A stretch of 13,237 bases of DNA from RYN-433 sp036558265 (GCA_036558265.1 DATBFY010000123.1:1-13237), one strand, 5' to 3'; numbered from the stretch's first letter, positions 1-6,909 are shown. Made by a program: numbers and translations. Notes: generated by a model from the letters alone, not told the origin.

Positions 1-246
1 AACCAGGACCAGGCGCAACAGAACAACAACCGCGAGCAGACCGCGGTCGCCAAGGCCGCCGCTGAGCTCCGGGCGGCGATCGACGACAAGTCCACCTCCC
101 CCGAAGACATCAACAAGAAGCTCGCCGCCCTCCGCGACGCACGCGAGAAGGCCCGCGCGGAGCTACAGGCGGCCCAGAAGGAGCTGAAGGACGTGCTGAG
201 CGCCCGCCAGGAAGCCGTCCTGGTCTCCAGCGGAATGCTTGAGTAG
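1..246 (+). CDS. C-terminal part of a coiled-coil protein (partial, unknown function)
   Basis: The reading frame is open from the first base and ends at TAG 244-246, leaving 81 residues; the start lies outside the window. The residues are almost all charged or alanine/glutamine, with leucines spaced as in a long coiled coil (KKLAALRDAREKARAELQ). It ends in a compact conserved-looking tail, LSARQEAVLVSSGMLE. From memory, similar tails (TVRQEAxLVxMGxLD) close many short exported or hypothetical proteins of planctomycetes and verrucomicrobia, so this is probably one of them. No catalytic motif is visible. No intrinsic terminator with a T-run follows the stop; the nearest structure is the palindrome at 374-402. 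Confidence 0.75.
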   Translation, partial: NQDQAQQNNNREQTAVAKAAAELRAAIDDKSTSPEDINKKLAALRDAREKARAELQAAQKELKDVLSARQEAVLVSSGMLE

Positions 247-602
247 GCCAGGAGTTACGCGGCGAGTGATCGCGGCGGCGCCTCCTGCGCCAAGAGCGTG
301 CAGATGTTGCGGTCCGCGATCGAAACTTGTCGTCCGGGAGGTCGTCGGCGTCGGTCGTAGGTTATAGTTTGGGGCCGGGGCTCGACATGGTCGAGCCCCG
401 GCACGTTGTGCAGCTCGGCCAAGCGATTGCCCGACGGTTCGCGCCTGCTCCTGGATCGGCTCGAGGACAAAGCGCGCGTGAAGATCTGGTCGATCACGAA
501 GATCAGCGTGGCGGGGATCGTCAGGACCGGCTTAGCAACGGCGGTCGGCGAGGGGTCTCCTTGGTGATGTAAGGGAGATATCGGTGACGACCCGACGTGT
601 CT
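247..602. other. Intergenic gap between convergent genes; no convincing gene
   Basis: This 356-bp stretch lies between the end of the coiled-coil gene on the plus strand and the end of the DUF1080 gene on the minus strand. Both strands hold open frames of about 80 codons, but they are arginine/serine-rich and show no family resemblance, as expected of GC-rich non-coding DNA. The only clear structure is the palindrome at 374-402. A decayed gene cannot be excluded. Confidence 0.5.
374..402. repeat. Perfect 13-bp palindrome with 3-nt loop
   Basis: The left arm GCCGGGGCTCGAC (374-386) is the exact reverse complement of the right arm GTCGAGCCCCGGC (390-402), with ATG as the loop. It sits between two converging genes. 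No T-run follows on either strand, so it is not a standard intrinsic terminator. It could act as a bidirectional transcript-end hairpin or be one copy of a dispersed palindromic (REP-like) element. Confidence 0.6.
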
Positions 603-1316
603 TTACGGCTTGACGTTAATGCTGATGTTTCGGAAGGCGGCAGGAGATTCGTTGCCCTGGAGGAGGATGGGGCCGGTGGGGGATTCCTTTTCGTCGAGGC
701 CGCCGCCGGTGGGTTCGGGGAGTTCCAAGTCTTTCTGAACGAGCTTGCCGTTGATCGTGGCGGAGATGATCTTCGCGTTGGCGGTCTTCTTGCCGGCGGC
801 GTCGAAGCGGGGGGCCTGGAAGACGACGTCGCAGGTCTGCCACTCGCCCGGCTTGCCGGAAGCGTTGGTCAGGGGCTTTTTGAAGAAGGGGATGCCGCCC
901 ATGTCGCCCTCCTGCATTTTGGCGTCGGGGATGCCGGTGGAGTCGGTGAGCTGGAGTTCGTAGAGGCCCATGAGAAAGAGGCCGGTATTGCCGTCTTTGG
1001 GCAGGAGGAATTCGAGATGGAGGGTGCAGTCGCCGAAGCGTTTGACGGTGACGAGGTTGGTGCCCTGGAAGTCCTTGAGTTGGGTGATGAGAAGGCCGGA
1101 GGCGTCGGTGGGCTGGCCGGTGGCGAGGAGGGCCTTGGGGTTTTTGGGGTCGAGTTGGACGGATTTGGCGAGGGACCAGAGGGGGGCGCGGTCTTTGTCG
1201 GTGACGGACCAGCCGGTGAGGTCCTTACCAGTGAAGAGGGGAGCGGACGAGTCGTCCGCGGCGCACGCGGAGCTCACCAAGATCGCGACGACGAGAAGGC
1301 AAAAGTGAGTGCGCAA
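603..1316 (-). CDS. Secreted DUF1080 (3-keto-disaccharide hydrolase-like) protein
   Basis: The 237-aa product has a Sec signal peptide (MRTHFCLLVVAILVSSACA, cleavage near residue 19-20) and one DUF1080/PF06439 domain with a lectin-like beta-sandwich fold. Family hallmarks are LFTGKDLTGW (about 27-36), HLEF...GNTGLFLMGLYELQL (about 100-123), GEWQ (157-160) and GPILLQGNE near the end. Members studied elsewhere act on 3-keto-glycosides, cleaving sugars already oxidised at C3, so an exported role in glycoside degradation is inferred. The start is TTG, chosen because the signal peptide begins there; no good ATG or GTG lies upstream in frame and no SD site is visible. It begins 10 bp after the DUF3500 stop, so translation of the two is probably coupled. 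The stop is TAA. Confidence 0.88.
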   Translation of the reverse strand: MRTHFCLLVVAILVSSACAADDSSAPLFTGKDLTGWSVTDKDRAPLWSLAKSVQLDPKNPKALLATGQPTDASGLLITQLKDFQGTNLVTVKRFGDCTLHLEFLLPKDGNTGLFLMGLYELQLTDSTGIPDAKMQEGDMGGIPFFKKPLTNASGKPGEWQTCDVVFQAPRFDAAGKKTANAKIISATINGKLVQKDLELPEPTGGGLDEKESPTGPILLQGNESPAAFRNISINVKP

Positions 1317-1326
1317 GGGCGGAGGT

Positions 1327-2406
1327 CTACTTGTGGTCCTGGTCGTAGTGTTTGCGGAGGAGGTCGCCGCCGAAGTCGTTTTCGAGGTCGCGCCAGACGG
1401 TGTGGATGTGGTTGGCCTCGTTCTGGGTATCGTCGTACTCGATGAGGACGTTGGGGCCGTGGATGCGGTAGTAGTGGGGTTGGCCTTTTTCGAGGCCGCC
1501 GGCCCATCCGAAGTAGATCTTGTCCAGACCGGCCTGGGCGACGCGGCGGAGGTCGTCCTGGGCGAGTTCGGGGCGGAGGCGGTCGGCGTAGAGCTTGATC
1601 AGGTCGATCAGGGCGGACTTCTGCACGTCGTTCAAATCGCTGAAGGGGATGCCCTCGAACTTCTGGAGCATGGCCTGGCGCTCGTTGCCGGTGACGATCT
1701 CCTTTGGGGCGGCCTGGGAGAAGATGGCCTTTTTCAATTGATCGGCGTCGAGCGATTTGACGAAGGCGCGGCCCTGGTCTTCTTCCTCGGCCAGGACGCG
1801 CAGGCCCTTGCGGGGGCCTTCACGGACCTCGGCGGGGTTGGCGCCCAGAAACTCGGGCCCGGTGGCGACGGCCTTGTCGCCGACGATGGTGAAGTTGATC
1901 GAGACGTGGTGGCCTTCGACGCGCCAGCCCCAGGGTTGGTCACCGCCGGGCTGGCCGAAGACGGACCAGTAATACATCTCCGGATCGCGGCGGGGGCCCT
2001 TGATCTGTTGCCTCTGTTCCATGTCGTGGAGGATCTGCTCCATGGACATGATGGTGAGCGCTTTGTGGTCGGCCTTCTCAGAAAGGCCACTGGCGAGCAG
2101 GGCCTTGGCGAGGGCGCGCTGGTCTTCGGACATGTCCTTGAGCGTGAGGCCGTTGCGGGGCTTGGGGATGAAGTGCCAGTTGAGGCGTTCGTTGCTCTTG
2201 AAGTCAAAGCCAGCGGTGGCGAGCTGCTCGGGAGAGAGGCAGTCGAGGAATTTTTTGGCGGCCTGGGCCATGTCGGCGGAGGCCTTGGAGAGGTCGGGCG
2301 TGGCGGCGGTGAGGTTGGCGCCGGGAGATTCGCCGCGCGCAGAGGGCGTGAAGAAAGGAGTCGTGGCGATGGCGAGCAGAAAGAGGGAAACTCTTGAGAG
2401 GCGCAT
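1327..2406 (-). CDS. Secreted DUF3500 protein
   Basis: The 359-aa product begins MRLSRVSLFLLAIATTPFFT, a Sec signal peptide with likely cleavage near residue 23. The rest matches my memory of DUF3500 (PF12006): LNWHFIPKPRNGL (76-88), the signature YYWSVFGQPGGDQPWGW followed by RVEGHHVSINFTI (145-174), and the C-terminal HYYRIHGPNVLIEYDDTQ...ANHIHTVWRD. The many conserved His, Trp and acidic residues suggest a metal- or ligand-binding site, but the biochemical role is unknown. The ATG at 2404-2406 is preferred over an upstream in-frame extension, because that extension runs through the intergenic hairpin and lacks a signal peptide. It is flanked by the esterase/SMP-30 and DUF1080 genes on the same strand. 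Confidence 0.88.
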   Translation of the reverse strand: MRLSRVSLFLLAIATTPFFTPSARGESPGANLTAATPDLSKASADMAQAAKKFLDCLSPEQLATAGFDFKSNERLNWHFIPKPRNGLTLKDMSEDQRALAKALLASGLSEKADHKALTIMSMEQILHDMEQRQQIKGPRRDPEMYYWSVFGQPGGDQPWGWRVEGHHVSINFTIVGDKAVATGPEFLGANPAEVREGPRKGLRVLAEEEDQGRAFVKSLDADQLKKAIFSQAAPKEIVTGNERQAMLQKFEGIPFSDLNDVQKSALIDLIKLYADRLRPELAQDDLRRVAQAGLDKIYFGWAGGLEKGQPHYYRIHGPNVLIEYDDTQNEANHIHTVWRDLENDFGGDLLRKHYDQDHK

Positions 2407-2439
2407 CGGAGGGTCCTTGCCGGTCGGAAGCTTGTTTAC

Positions 2440-2461
2440 GGGCAGACAAGAATGTCCGCCC
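2440..2461 (-). repeat. Dispersed hairpin repeat in the operon spacer
   Basis: On the minus strand GGGCGGACA, loop TTCT, then TGTCTGCCC form a 9-bp stem with one G-T wobble. The flanking GTGG plus this core give the translated words WGGHSCLP, GRTFLSAR and ADKNVRPT. I remember these as recurring spurious peptides in planctomycete and verrucomicrobial genomes, meaning the DNA is a high-copy interspersed element. Only one copy is in this window. It lies in the 110-bp spacer between the esterase and DUF3500 genes and would be transcribed with them. Confidence 0.6.
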
Positions 2462-2516
2462 CACCACTGCGGCGCGCCTATGGTCACCCAAGTCCGGTCG
2501 CGCGCCAAGAGGATTC

Positions 2517-4274
2517 TCACAACCGCGGTGCCGGGGGGACGATCGGGCCTTGGAAGAAGAGGGCGCCTTTGGACTGGGTCTTGCGGCGGTAGACCTTGTC
2601 GCCCTGGGTGATGTAGAGGTACTGGTGGTCGGGGCCGCCGAAATCGACGTTGCTGGGGTGCCGGCCGGGGATGGGGCCGGGGATGATGGCGGTGACGCGG
2701 CCGGCCTGGTCGAAGACCTGGAGGCCCATGTGGGTGGCGGCGAAAAGGTTGCCGCGGGTGTCCATGGCCAGGCCGTCGGCGCCGCTGGTCGATTTGTTCA
2801 CGGGGATCTGGCAATAGTAATAGAGGGCCTTGTTCGTGAGGCTGCCGTCGTCCTTGATGGTGAAGAGATAGAGGCCCGGCCCGTTCATGTCGGCGACGAT
2901 GAGCTGGGTCTGGTCGGGCGTGAGGATGACGCCGTTGGGGAATTGCAGGCCGGTATCGACGACCTTTTTCTCCTTGCCATAGCCGTCGGGGGCGATGTAC
3001 CAGACCTGCTTGTTCTTGTAATCGGTGGCGTAGACGGCGCCCTTGCTGGTGATGACCAGGTCGTTGACCGACGGCATGTCGCTGGCGACGACGATCTTGT
3101 TCTTCGGGTCAGCCAGGTCATAGGCGACGATCTGGTTGGTGCGCGGCGCGCAGACGTACAGGCGGTTGTTGGGGCCGACCATCATGCCGTCGCAGCCGCA
3201 GGGATCCTGGACGAAGACGGAGACCTTGCCGTCGGGCGTGACCTTGTGGATGCGGTTGGCGCCGCCCTCGGAGAAGTAGAGATTGCCCTGCGCGTCGGCG
3301 GTGGGGCCTTCGGTGTTGCGGTTGCCCTCGGAGACGACCTGCCAGCCTTCGCCGGGGATCAGGATGTCCATGACGTTGCGCTTGTCCTTGCCCTCAAAAG
3401 TTCCGACCTTGGGCGCGGCGGGGTAATCCTTCCAGATGTAGCGCAGGGCGTCGGGGAAGATGGCGGCGGCGTGCTTGCCGTTGTGGCCTTCGCTGCCGAC
3501 GACGAACTGATGCTCGTAGCCGGCGAAGGAGAGGGCGCGGTCGATGTCCTGGTTGCCGATGTACCAGGAGCCGGAATAGATATCGAGGTCGGCGGTGCCG
3601 TCCTGGAGGAAGACGCGAATCGGCTTGGGCTCGGTCTTGCGGATGATCGAGGCGAGTGACTCGCCGCCGCGGAGGTTAGTGAACGATCCGACGAAGGAGA
3701 CGACGCGGGAGAAGTAGTCGGGGCGCTCCCACGCGGCGACAAAGGCGGCGATGCCGCCGGAGGAGGAGCCGCAGATCGCGCGGCCGGTGGCGTCCTTGGT
3801 CAGGTTATAGTCCCTGGCGACCTCGGGGATGATCTCCTCGATGAGGAAGCGGGAGTAGAGGTCGGTGGGGGAATCGTACTCGTAGGAGCGGTTGAAGCGC
3901 GGGAGGGCCTCGGCGTCCTTGGGCGCCGGGATGACGCCGGGGCTGATCATGATGGCGATGGTGACGGGCATTTCCTTTTTCGCGATCAGATTGTCAAAGG
4001 TGGTGTTGACGCGAAGTCCGCTGCCGCCGTCCTGGAAGACCATGACGCAGGCAGGTTGGTTCTTGTCGTATTGCGAGGGGACGTAGACGGAGTAGTCGTG
4101 AATCGTGCCGGGGTAGATCTTCGAATGCGTGAACTGGTGCTTGGTGACGGTGCTTTTGGGGACGCCCTCCTGGGGCTTGGAATCGGGGTGAAGCTCGTAA
4201 TTCTGTGCGTGGAGGTTCACCGCGGAGGCGCAGAGGACGCAGAGGAGCAGCGACAGGGGGAATCGATTGGACAT
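2517..4274 (-). CDS. Secreted esterase / SMP-30 (gluconolactonase-like) fusion protein
   Basis: The 585-aa product has two catalytic-looking domains. After a signal peptide (MSNRFPLSLLLCVLCASAVN, cleavage near HA-Q at 23), residues about 40-285 form an alpha/beta-hydrolase of the enterochelin-esterase (Fes/esterase D) type. It has a nucleophile elbow GSSSG (169-173, Ser171), an acidic QDGTADLD strand (224-231) and a likely catalytic His in SEGHNGKH (261-268). Residues about 305-575 form a six-bladed SMP-30/gluconolactonase propeller. The family metal/substrate positions are present: Glu322 in TEGPTAD, Asn404 in SVNDL, Asn447 in FPNGV and Asp500 in ADGLAMD. Both halves therefore look active. 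The ATG at 4272-4274 is preferred over an upstream start because the signal peptide begins there; no clear SD is seen. It is the first gene of the three-gene secreted operon. Confidence 0.9.
   Translation of the reverse strand: MSNRFPLSLLLCVLCASAVNLHAQNYELHPDSKPQEGVPKSTVTKHQFTHSKIYPGTIHDYSVYVPSQYDKNQPACVMVFQDGGSGLRVNTTFDNLIAKKEMPVTIAIMISPGVIPAPKDAEALPRFNRSYEYDSPTDLYSRFLIEEIIPEVARDYNLTKDATGRAICGSSSGGIAAFVAAWERPDYFSRVVSFVGSFTNLRGGESLASIIRKTEPKPIRVFLQDGTADLDIYSGSWYIGNQDIDRALSFAGYEHQFVVGSEGHNGKHAAAIFPDALRYIWKDYPAAPKVGTFEGKDKRNVMDILIPGEGWQVVSEGNRNTEGPTADAQGNLYFSEGGANRIHKVTPDGKVSVFVQDPCGCDGMMVGPNNRLYVCAPRTNQIVAYDLADPKNKIVVASDMPSVNDLVITSKGAVYATDYKNKQVWYIAPDGYGKEKKVVDTGLQFPNGVILTPDQTQLIVADMNGPGLYLFTIKDDGSLTNKALYYYCQIPVNKSTSGADGLAMDTRGNLFAATHMGLQVFDQAGRVTAIIPGPIPGRHPSNVDFGGPDHQYLYITQGDKVYRRKTQSKGALFFQGPIVPPAPRL
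4216..4247. repeat. Dispersed repeat-like segment inside the signal-peptide codons
   Basis: The plus strand reads TTCACCGCGGAGGCGCAGAG then GACGCAGAGGAG, with an internal 9-bp period (GAGGCGCAG, AGGACGCAG, AGGAG). I recall near-identical segments (translated HRGGAEDAEE one way, LCVLCASAV the other) scattered through many unrelated bacterial genomes. Here it encodes LLLCVLCASAVN, the hydrophobic core of the esterase signal peptide. Recognition is from memory; the sequence and its period are directly visible. Confidence 0.5.
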
Positions 4275-4365
4275 GGCGGGGAATTGTGACGACTCACGAG
4301 CCCGGTGGGAAGGGGGGGAGGGCTTGCTCCATTGAAGTGGGCAGGGCGCGCGGGATGAGTAGATC

Positions 4366-4416
4366 AAAAAGCACCGCGGGCCGGGAGCCTATGTATGTGG
4401 GTGGCTCTCGGCCCGC
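4366..4416 (-). terminator. Terminator-like hairpin in the esterase leader
   Basis: On the minus strand GCGGGCCGAGAGCC (4416-4403) pairs with GGCTCCCGGCCCGC (4389-4376), 14 bp with one mismatch that becomes a G-T wobble on the plus strand (A-C on the minus strand). The loop is 13 nt. It is followed after GGTGC by TTTTT (4370-4366). It lies about 92 nt upstream of the esterase start. A transcript from further right would therefore meet a weak terminator or attenuator before the coding region. The 5-nt spacer before the T-run is longer than ideal. Confidence 0.4.
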
Positions 4417-4420
4417 AAAT

Positions 4421-4435
4421 GCCCTTTGACAGGGC
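4421..4435 (-). other. Small hairpin next to the terminator-like stem
   Basis: GCCCT (4421-4425) and AGGGC (4431-4435) pair around the loop TTGAC. It is four bases from the larger stem at 4376-4416, so a transcript would carry two consecutive hairpins. This tandem is the best-structured part of the leader. Confidence 0.35.
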
Positions 4436-4701
4436 GTACATCCCGCGAGTCCAGTCCCCGTTCCACGGTGGCGGTGGTGTGCCGCACGACCGTATGGGCG
4501 GGCTCCCGCGGTTCCGGGATTCTTGCAGTCGGCGGTTGCCGGTTGTTTCTGTGACCGAGTTGGCGATCTCGCGAAAGGCTTCGGATCTATGCGGCTCTGA
4601 GCCGAGGTCCGGCCGTTGCCTTGAGTGTCGAGCAAACTCCGTCACCGGGCCGCTGACTTGTCTCTCACCCGTGACTTCTCTTCTCTCTTCTCGTGGGCGC
4701 T

Positions 4702-4708
4702 TATTATA
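4702..4708. promoter_or_regulatory. Possible -10 box(es), orientation ambiguous
   Basis: The minus strand reads TATAAT (4708-4703), a perfect -10 hexamer; the plus strand reads TATTAT (4702-4707), one mismatch from consensus. No good -35 is found at 16-18 bp on either side. On the minus strand it would start a leader of about 420 nt ahead of the esterase gene; on the plus strand, a leader of about 85 nt ahead of the 143-aa gene. Confidence 0.3.
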
Positions 4709-4798
4709 CCCGCGGGGCGCGCGCGACCCGCGCGGAAAATAAAAAAGTTGCGCGCTTCGACACACGGTGGATGTCAATTGGCGGAGATGGAGCTACGG

Positions 4799-5230
4799 AT
4801 GAGCGACGAAGAGTTCCTCAGGGCGTTCGAGCAGCGGACGCTGCCGTTTGACCACTGGACGCACCGCGCCCACGTGAAGGTGGCGTTCCTTTACCTGCGG
4901 GCTCTGCCATTCGGAGCGGCGTTGGAAAAGATTCGAGTCGGGATCCGCGCGTACAACGCGACTCATCACGTGCCCGACGGCCCGACGTCGGGCTATCACG
5001 AGACGACGACCGTCGCGTTCCTGCGCCTGGTCGCGGCGACGCTGGCGGCGTACGGCAGCAAGTTTCCCACGCCGGACGCCGACGCGTTCTGCGACACGCA
5101 TCCGCAGCTTTTGACCCGGCATGTGCTCCGTCTGTTCTATTCACCGCAATCTCGAATGGACCCGCGGGCCAAGGCGGAGTTCATCGAGCCGGATCTGGCG
5201 CCGCTGCCGCGAATCGTCTCCAATGACTGA
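4799..5230 (+). CDS. Conserved 143-aa protein of unknown function (His-rich N-terminal motif)
   Basis: The product begins MSDEEFLRAFEQRTLPFDHW and looks all-helical and cytoplasmic. Conserved-looking elements are THRAHVKVAFLYL (21-33) and GYHETTTVAFLRL (65-77). Together they bring His22, His25, His67 and Glu68 close to each other in sequence pattern, which could be a metal or ligand site. I recall short uncharacterised bacterial proteins with the same order (DEEFL, H-R-x-H, YHET) but cannot name a family. ATG 4799 is chosen because GGAG lies 6 nt upstream; an ATG at 4787 adds only four residues and has GGAG directly against it. The next gene starts 68 bp later on the same strand. Confidence 0.75.
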   Translation: MSDEEFLRAFEQRTLPFDHWTHRAHVKVAFLYLRALPFGAALEKIRVGIRAYNATHHVPDGPTSGYHETTTVAFLRLVAATLAAYGSKFPTPDADAFCDTHPQLLTRHVLRLFYSPQSRMDPRAKAEFIEPDLAPLPRIVSND

Positions 5231-5298
5231 TCGTCCGGACCGATCGCGACAAATTGGGACGCTGACACGTCGGCGACGTGCCCGGCAGACTCACAGAC

Positions 5299-6909
5299 AT
5301 GAGATCGCCCGACGGACACACCGTGCCGACGTGGAAGCAGCTCGTCTCCGCACCGCCACAATTCCCACCGCCGCCGGGCAATGTCCATGCGGACGTGTGC
5401 GTCGTTGGCGCAGGAATCGCGGGGTTGATGACGGCGTACCTGCTCGCGGGCGAAGGAAAGTCGGTCATCGTGCTGGACGAGGGGCCGATCGGCGCCGGGC
5501 AGACCGAGCGAACCAGCGCGCATCTGGCGTCGGCGATCGACGATCGGTTTACCCAGATCGAGCGGATCCATGGGCGGGCGGGCGCGCGGACGGCATACGA
5601 GAGCCACGCCGCGGGGATCGAGCTGATCGAGTCGGTCGCGCGCCAGGAGCGGATCGACTGCGATTTCAAGCGGATCGACGGATTGCTATTTCCGGCGGCA
5701 GAGGACGGGATCAAGGCGTTGGACGAGGAGTTGGCGGCGGCGAAGCGCGCGGGGTTCGCGGGCATTGAGCGGCTCGATTCGATCACGATCGCCGGGCGGG
5801 CGAAGCGGCCTTGTCTGCGCTTTCCGAATCAGGCGCGATTTCACCCGCTGAAGTTCCTTTACGGCCTGGCGGATGCGGCGTCGCGCCGCGGGGTAAAGAT
5901 CTACGTCGGCTGCCGCGTGAAGGATGTTCAGGGGACCGATGAGAAGAACAAGCAGCCCGCGCGGGCGCAGCTCGACGACGGGCCGGCGGCGATCACGGCG
6001 GGCGCGATCGTCGTGGCCACCAATTCCCCCGCGCCGATCAACGACTGGATGGGGATTTACACCAAGCAGTCCTCCTATCGCACGCACTTGATCGCGGCGA
6101 AGGTGCCGCGCGGCGCCTTCGAAGACGTGCTCTGGTGGGACGACGAGGACCCGTACCATTACGTGCGGCTGGAGGCGGCGCCAGCCGGCACACTGGGACG
6201 CGAGGATCACGACCTGTTGCTGATCGGCGGGGAGGATCACAAGGTTGGGCAGTTTCCGCCCAACGCCGCGCCGTTCGCGAGGCTCGAATCCTGGGCGCGC
6301 GAGCGATTCCCGATCGTGGGCGAGGTCGTCGGGCAGTGGTCCGGACAGGTGCAGGAGCCGTCGGACTACGTGGCGTTCATCGGCCTGTCGCCGCACGCCA
6401 AGCCGAACGTCTACGTCATCACCGGCGACAGTGGGATGGGACTGACGCACGGGGCGCTGGGCGCGCGGCTGGTGTCCGACCTGATCCTAGGCCGCGCGAA
6501 TCCGTGGACCAGCCTGTACGATCCGAAGCGAAAGACGCTGGACGCCGATTTTGTGAAGGAGAACGTCAACGTCGTGAAGCAGTACGCCGACTGGATCAGC
6601 GGTGGCGACGTCAAGAGCGAGGCGGACATTCCCCGGGGCGAAGGCGCGGTGCTGCGGGAGGGTTTGACGAAGGCGGCGGTCTATCGAGACGAGGCCGGGA
6701 GGCTATACAAGTGCTCGGCCACGTGTACGCACCTGGCGTGCGTGGTGCAATGGAACTCAGTCGAGAAATCGTGGGACTGCCCGTGTCACGGCAGCCGCTT
6801 CGATCCGATGGGGAAGGTGTTGATGGGGCCGGCCATAGATGACCTGAAGAAGCTCGAATGTGAAGCGCGCCGCGGGCAGCTCAGGGTTCCGCCAGCGCCC
6901 GCTCAATAA
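5299..6909 (+). CDS. FAD-dependent oxidoreductase with C-terminal Rieske [2Fe-2S] domain
   Basis: The 536-aa product starts with a DAO-type FAD domain: dinucleotide loop VVGAGIAG (35-42), E/D at the end of the second strand (VLDEGPIGAGQTERTSAHL, 58-76), and C-terminal flavin motif VYVITGDSGMGLTHGALGA (371-389). Residues about 440-530 form a Rieske domain. It has the cluster ligands Cys476/His478 in CTHLAC and Cys494/His497 in CPCHGSRFD, 15 residues between the pairs. Cys481 and Cys496 correspond to the disulfide of high-potential bc1/b6f Rieske proteins. Members of this family probably oxidise an amine or hydroxy acid and pass electrons through the Rieske centre; the substrate is unknown. No signal peptide is seen. 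ATG 5299 fits the family start (MRSPDGHT); a GTG at 5278 would add seven residues. Its last 29 bp overlap the convergent DUF4202 gene. Confidence 0.92.
   Translation: MRSPDGHTVPTWKQLVSAPPQFPPPPGNVHADVCVVGAGIAGLMTAYLLAGEGKSVIVLDEGPIGAGQTERTSAHLASAIDDRFTQIERIHGRAGARTAYESHAAGIELIESVARQERIDCDFKRIDGLLFPAAEDGIKALDEELAAAKRAGFAGIERLDSITIAGRAKRPCLRFPNQARFHPLKFLYGLADAASRRGVKIYVGCRVKDVQGTDEKNKQPARAQLDDGPAAITAGAIVVATNSPAPINDWMGIYTKQSSYRTHLIAAKVPRGAFEDVLWWDDEDPYHYVRLEAAPAGTLGREDHDLLLIGGEDHKVGQFPPNAAPFARLESWARERFPIVGEVVGQWSGQVQEPSDYVAFIGLSPHAKPNVYVITGDSGMGLTHGALGARLVSDLILGRANPWTSLYDPKRKTLDADFVKENVNVVKQYADWISGGDVKSEADIPRGEGAVLREGLTKAAVYRDEAGRLYKCSATCTHLACVVQWNSVEKSWDCPCHGSRFDPMGKVLMGPAIDDLKKLECEARRGQLRVPPAPAQ

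Larger units (their letters stand above)
4275..4798. other. Long divergent intergenic region with structured leader
   Basis: This 524-bp stretch separates the esterase gene (minus) from the 143-aa gene (plus). Several 70-130-codon frames cross it on both strands, but none resembles a known protein and they end in the hairpin sequences. It holds the hairpins at 4366-4435, an AT-rich patch at 4701-4708 with a possible promoter, a pyrimidine-rich TCTCTTCTCTCTTCTC tract (4677-4692), and a GC-rich near-palindrome at about 4709-4735. It presumably carries the control signals of both flanking units. Confidence 0.5.

Noticed and set aside
374..402. Palindrome as a standard rho-independent terminator
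   Set aside because: No T-run follows the stem on either strand.
2407..2814. N-terminal extension of the DUF3500 gene up to 2814
   Set aside because: It runs through the hairpin repeat and into the esterase coding region in another frame, and would bury the signal peptide starting at 2406.
597..3659. Long plus-strand open frames (282, 362 and 421 codons) opposite the three secreted-protein genes
   Set aside because: They are Gly/Val/Asp-rich mirror frames of GC-rich genes with clear family motifs on the minus strand; none has a recognisable domain.
4275..4367. 31-residue extension of the esterase gene
   Set aside because: The extension lacks family resemblance and would place a signal peptide internally; the ATG at 4274 starts the signal peptide.
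4294..4777. Open frames of 113-137 codons on either strand in the leader region
   Set aside because: They translate the hairpins and low-complexity tracts, have no SD and resemble no family; more likely non-coding leader.
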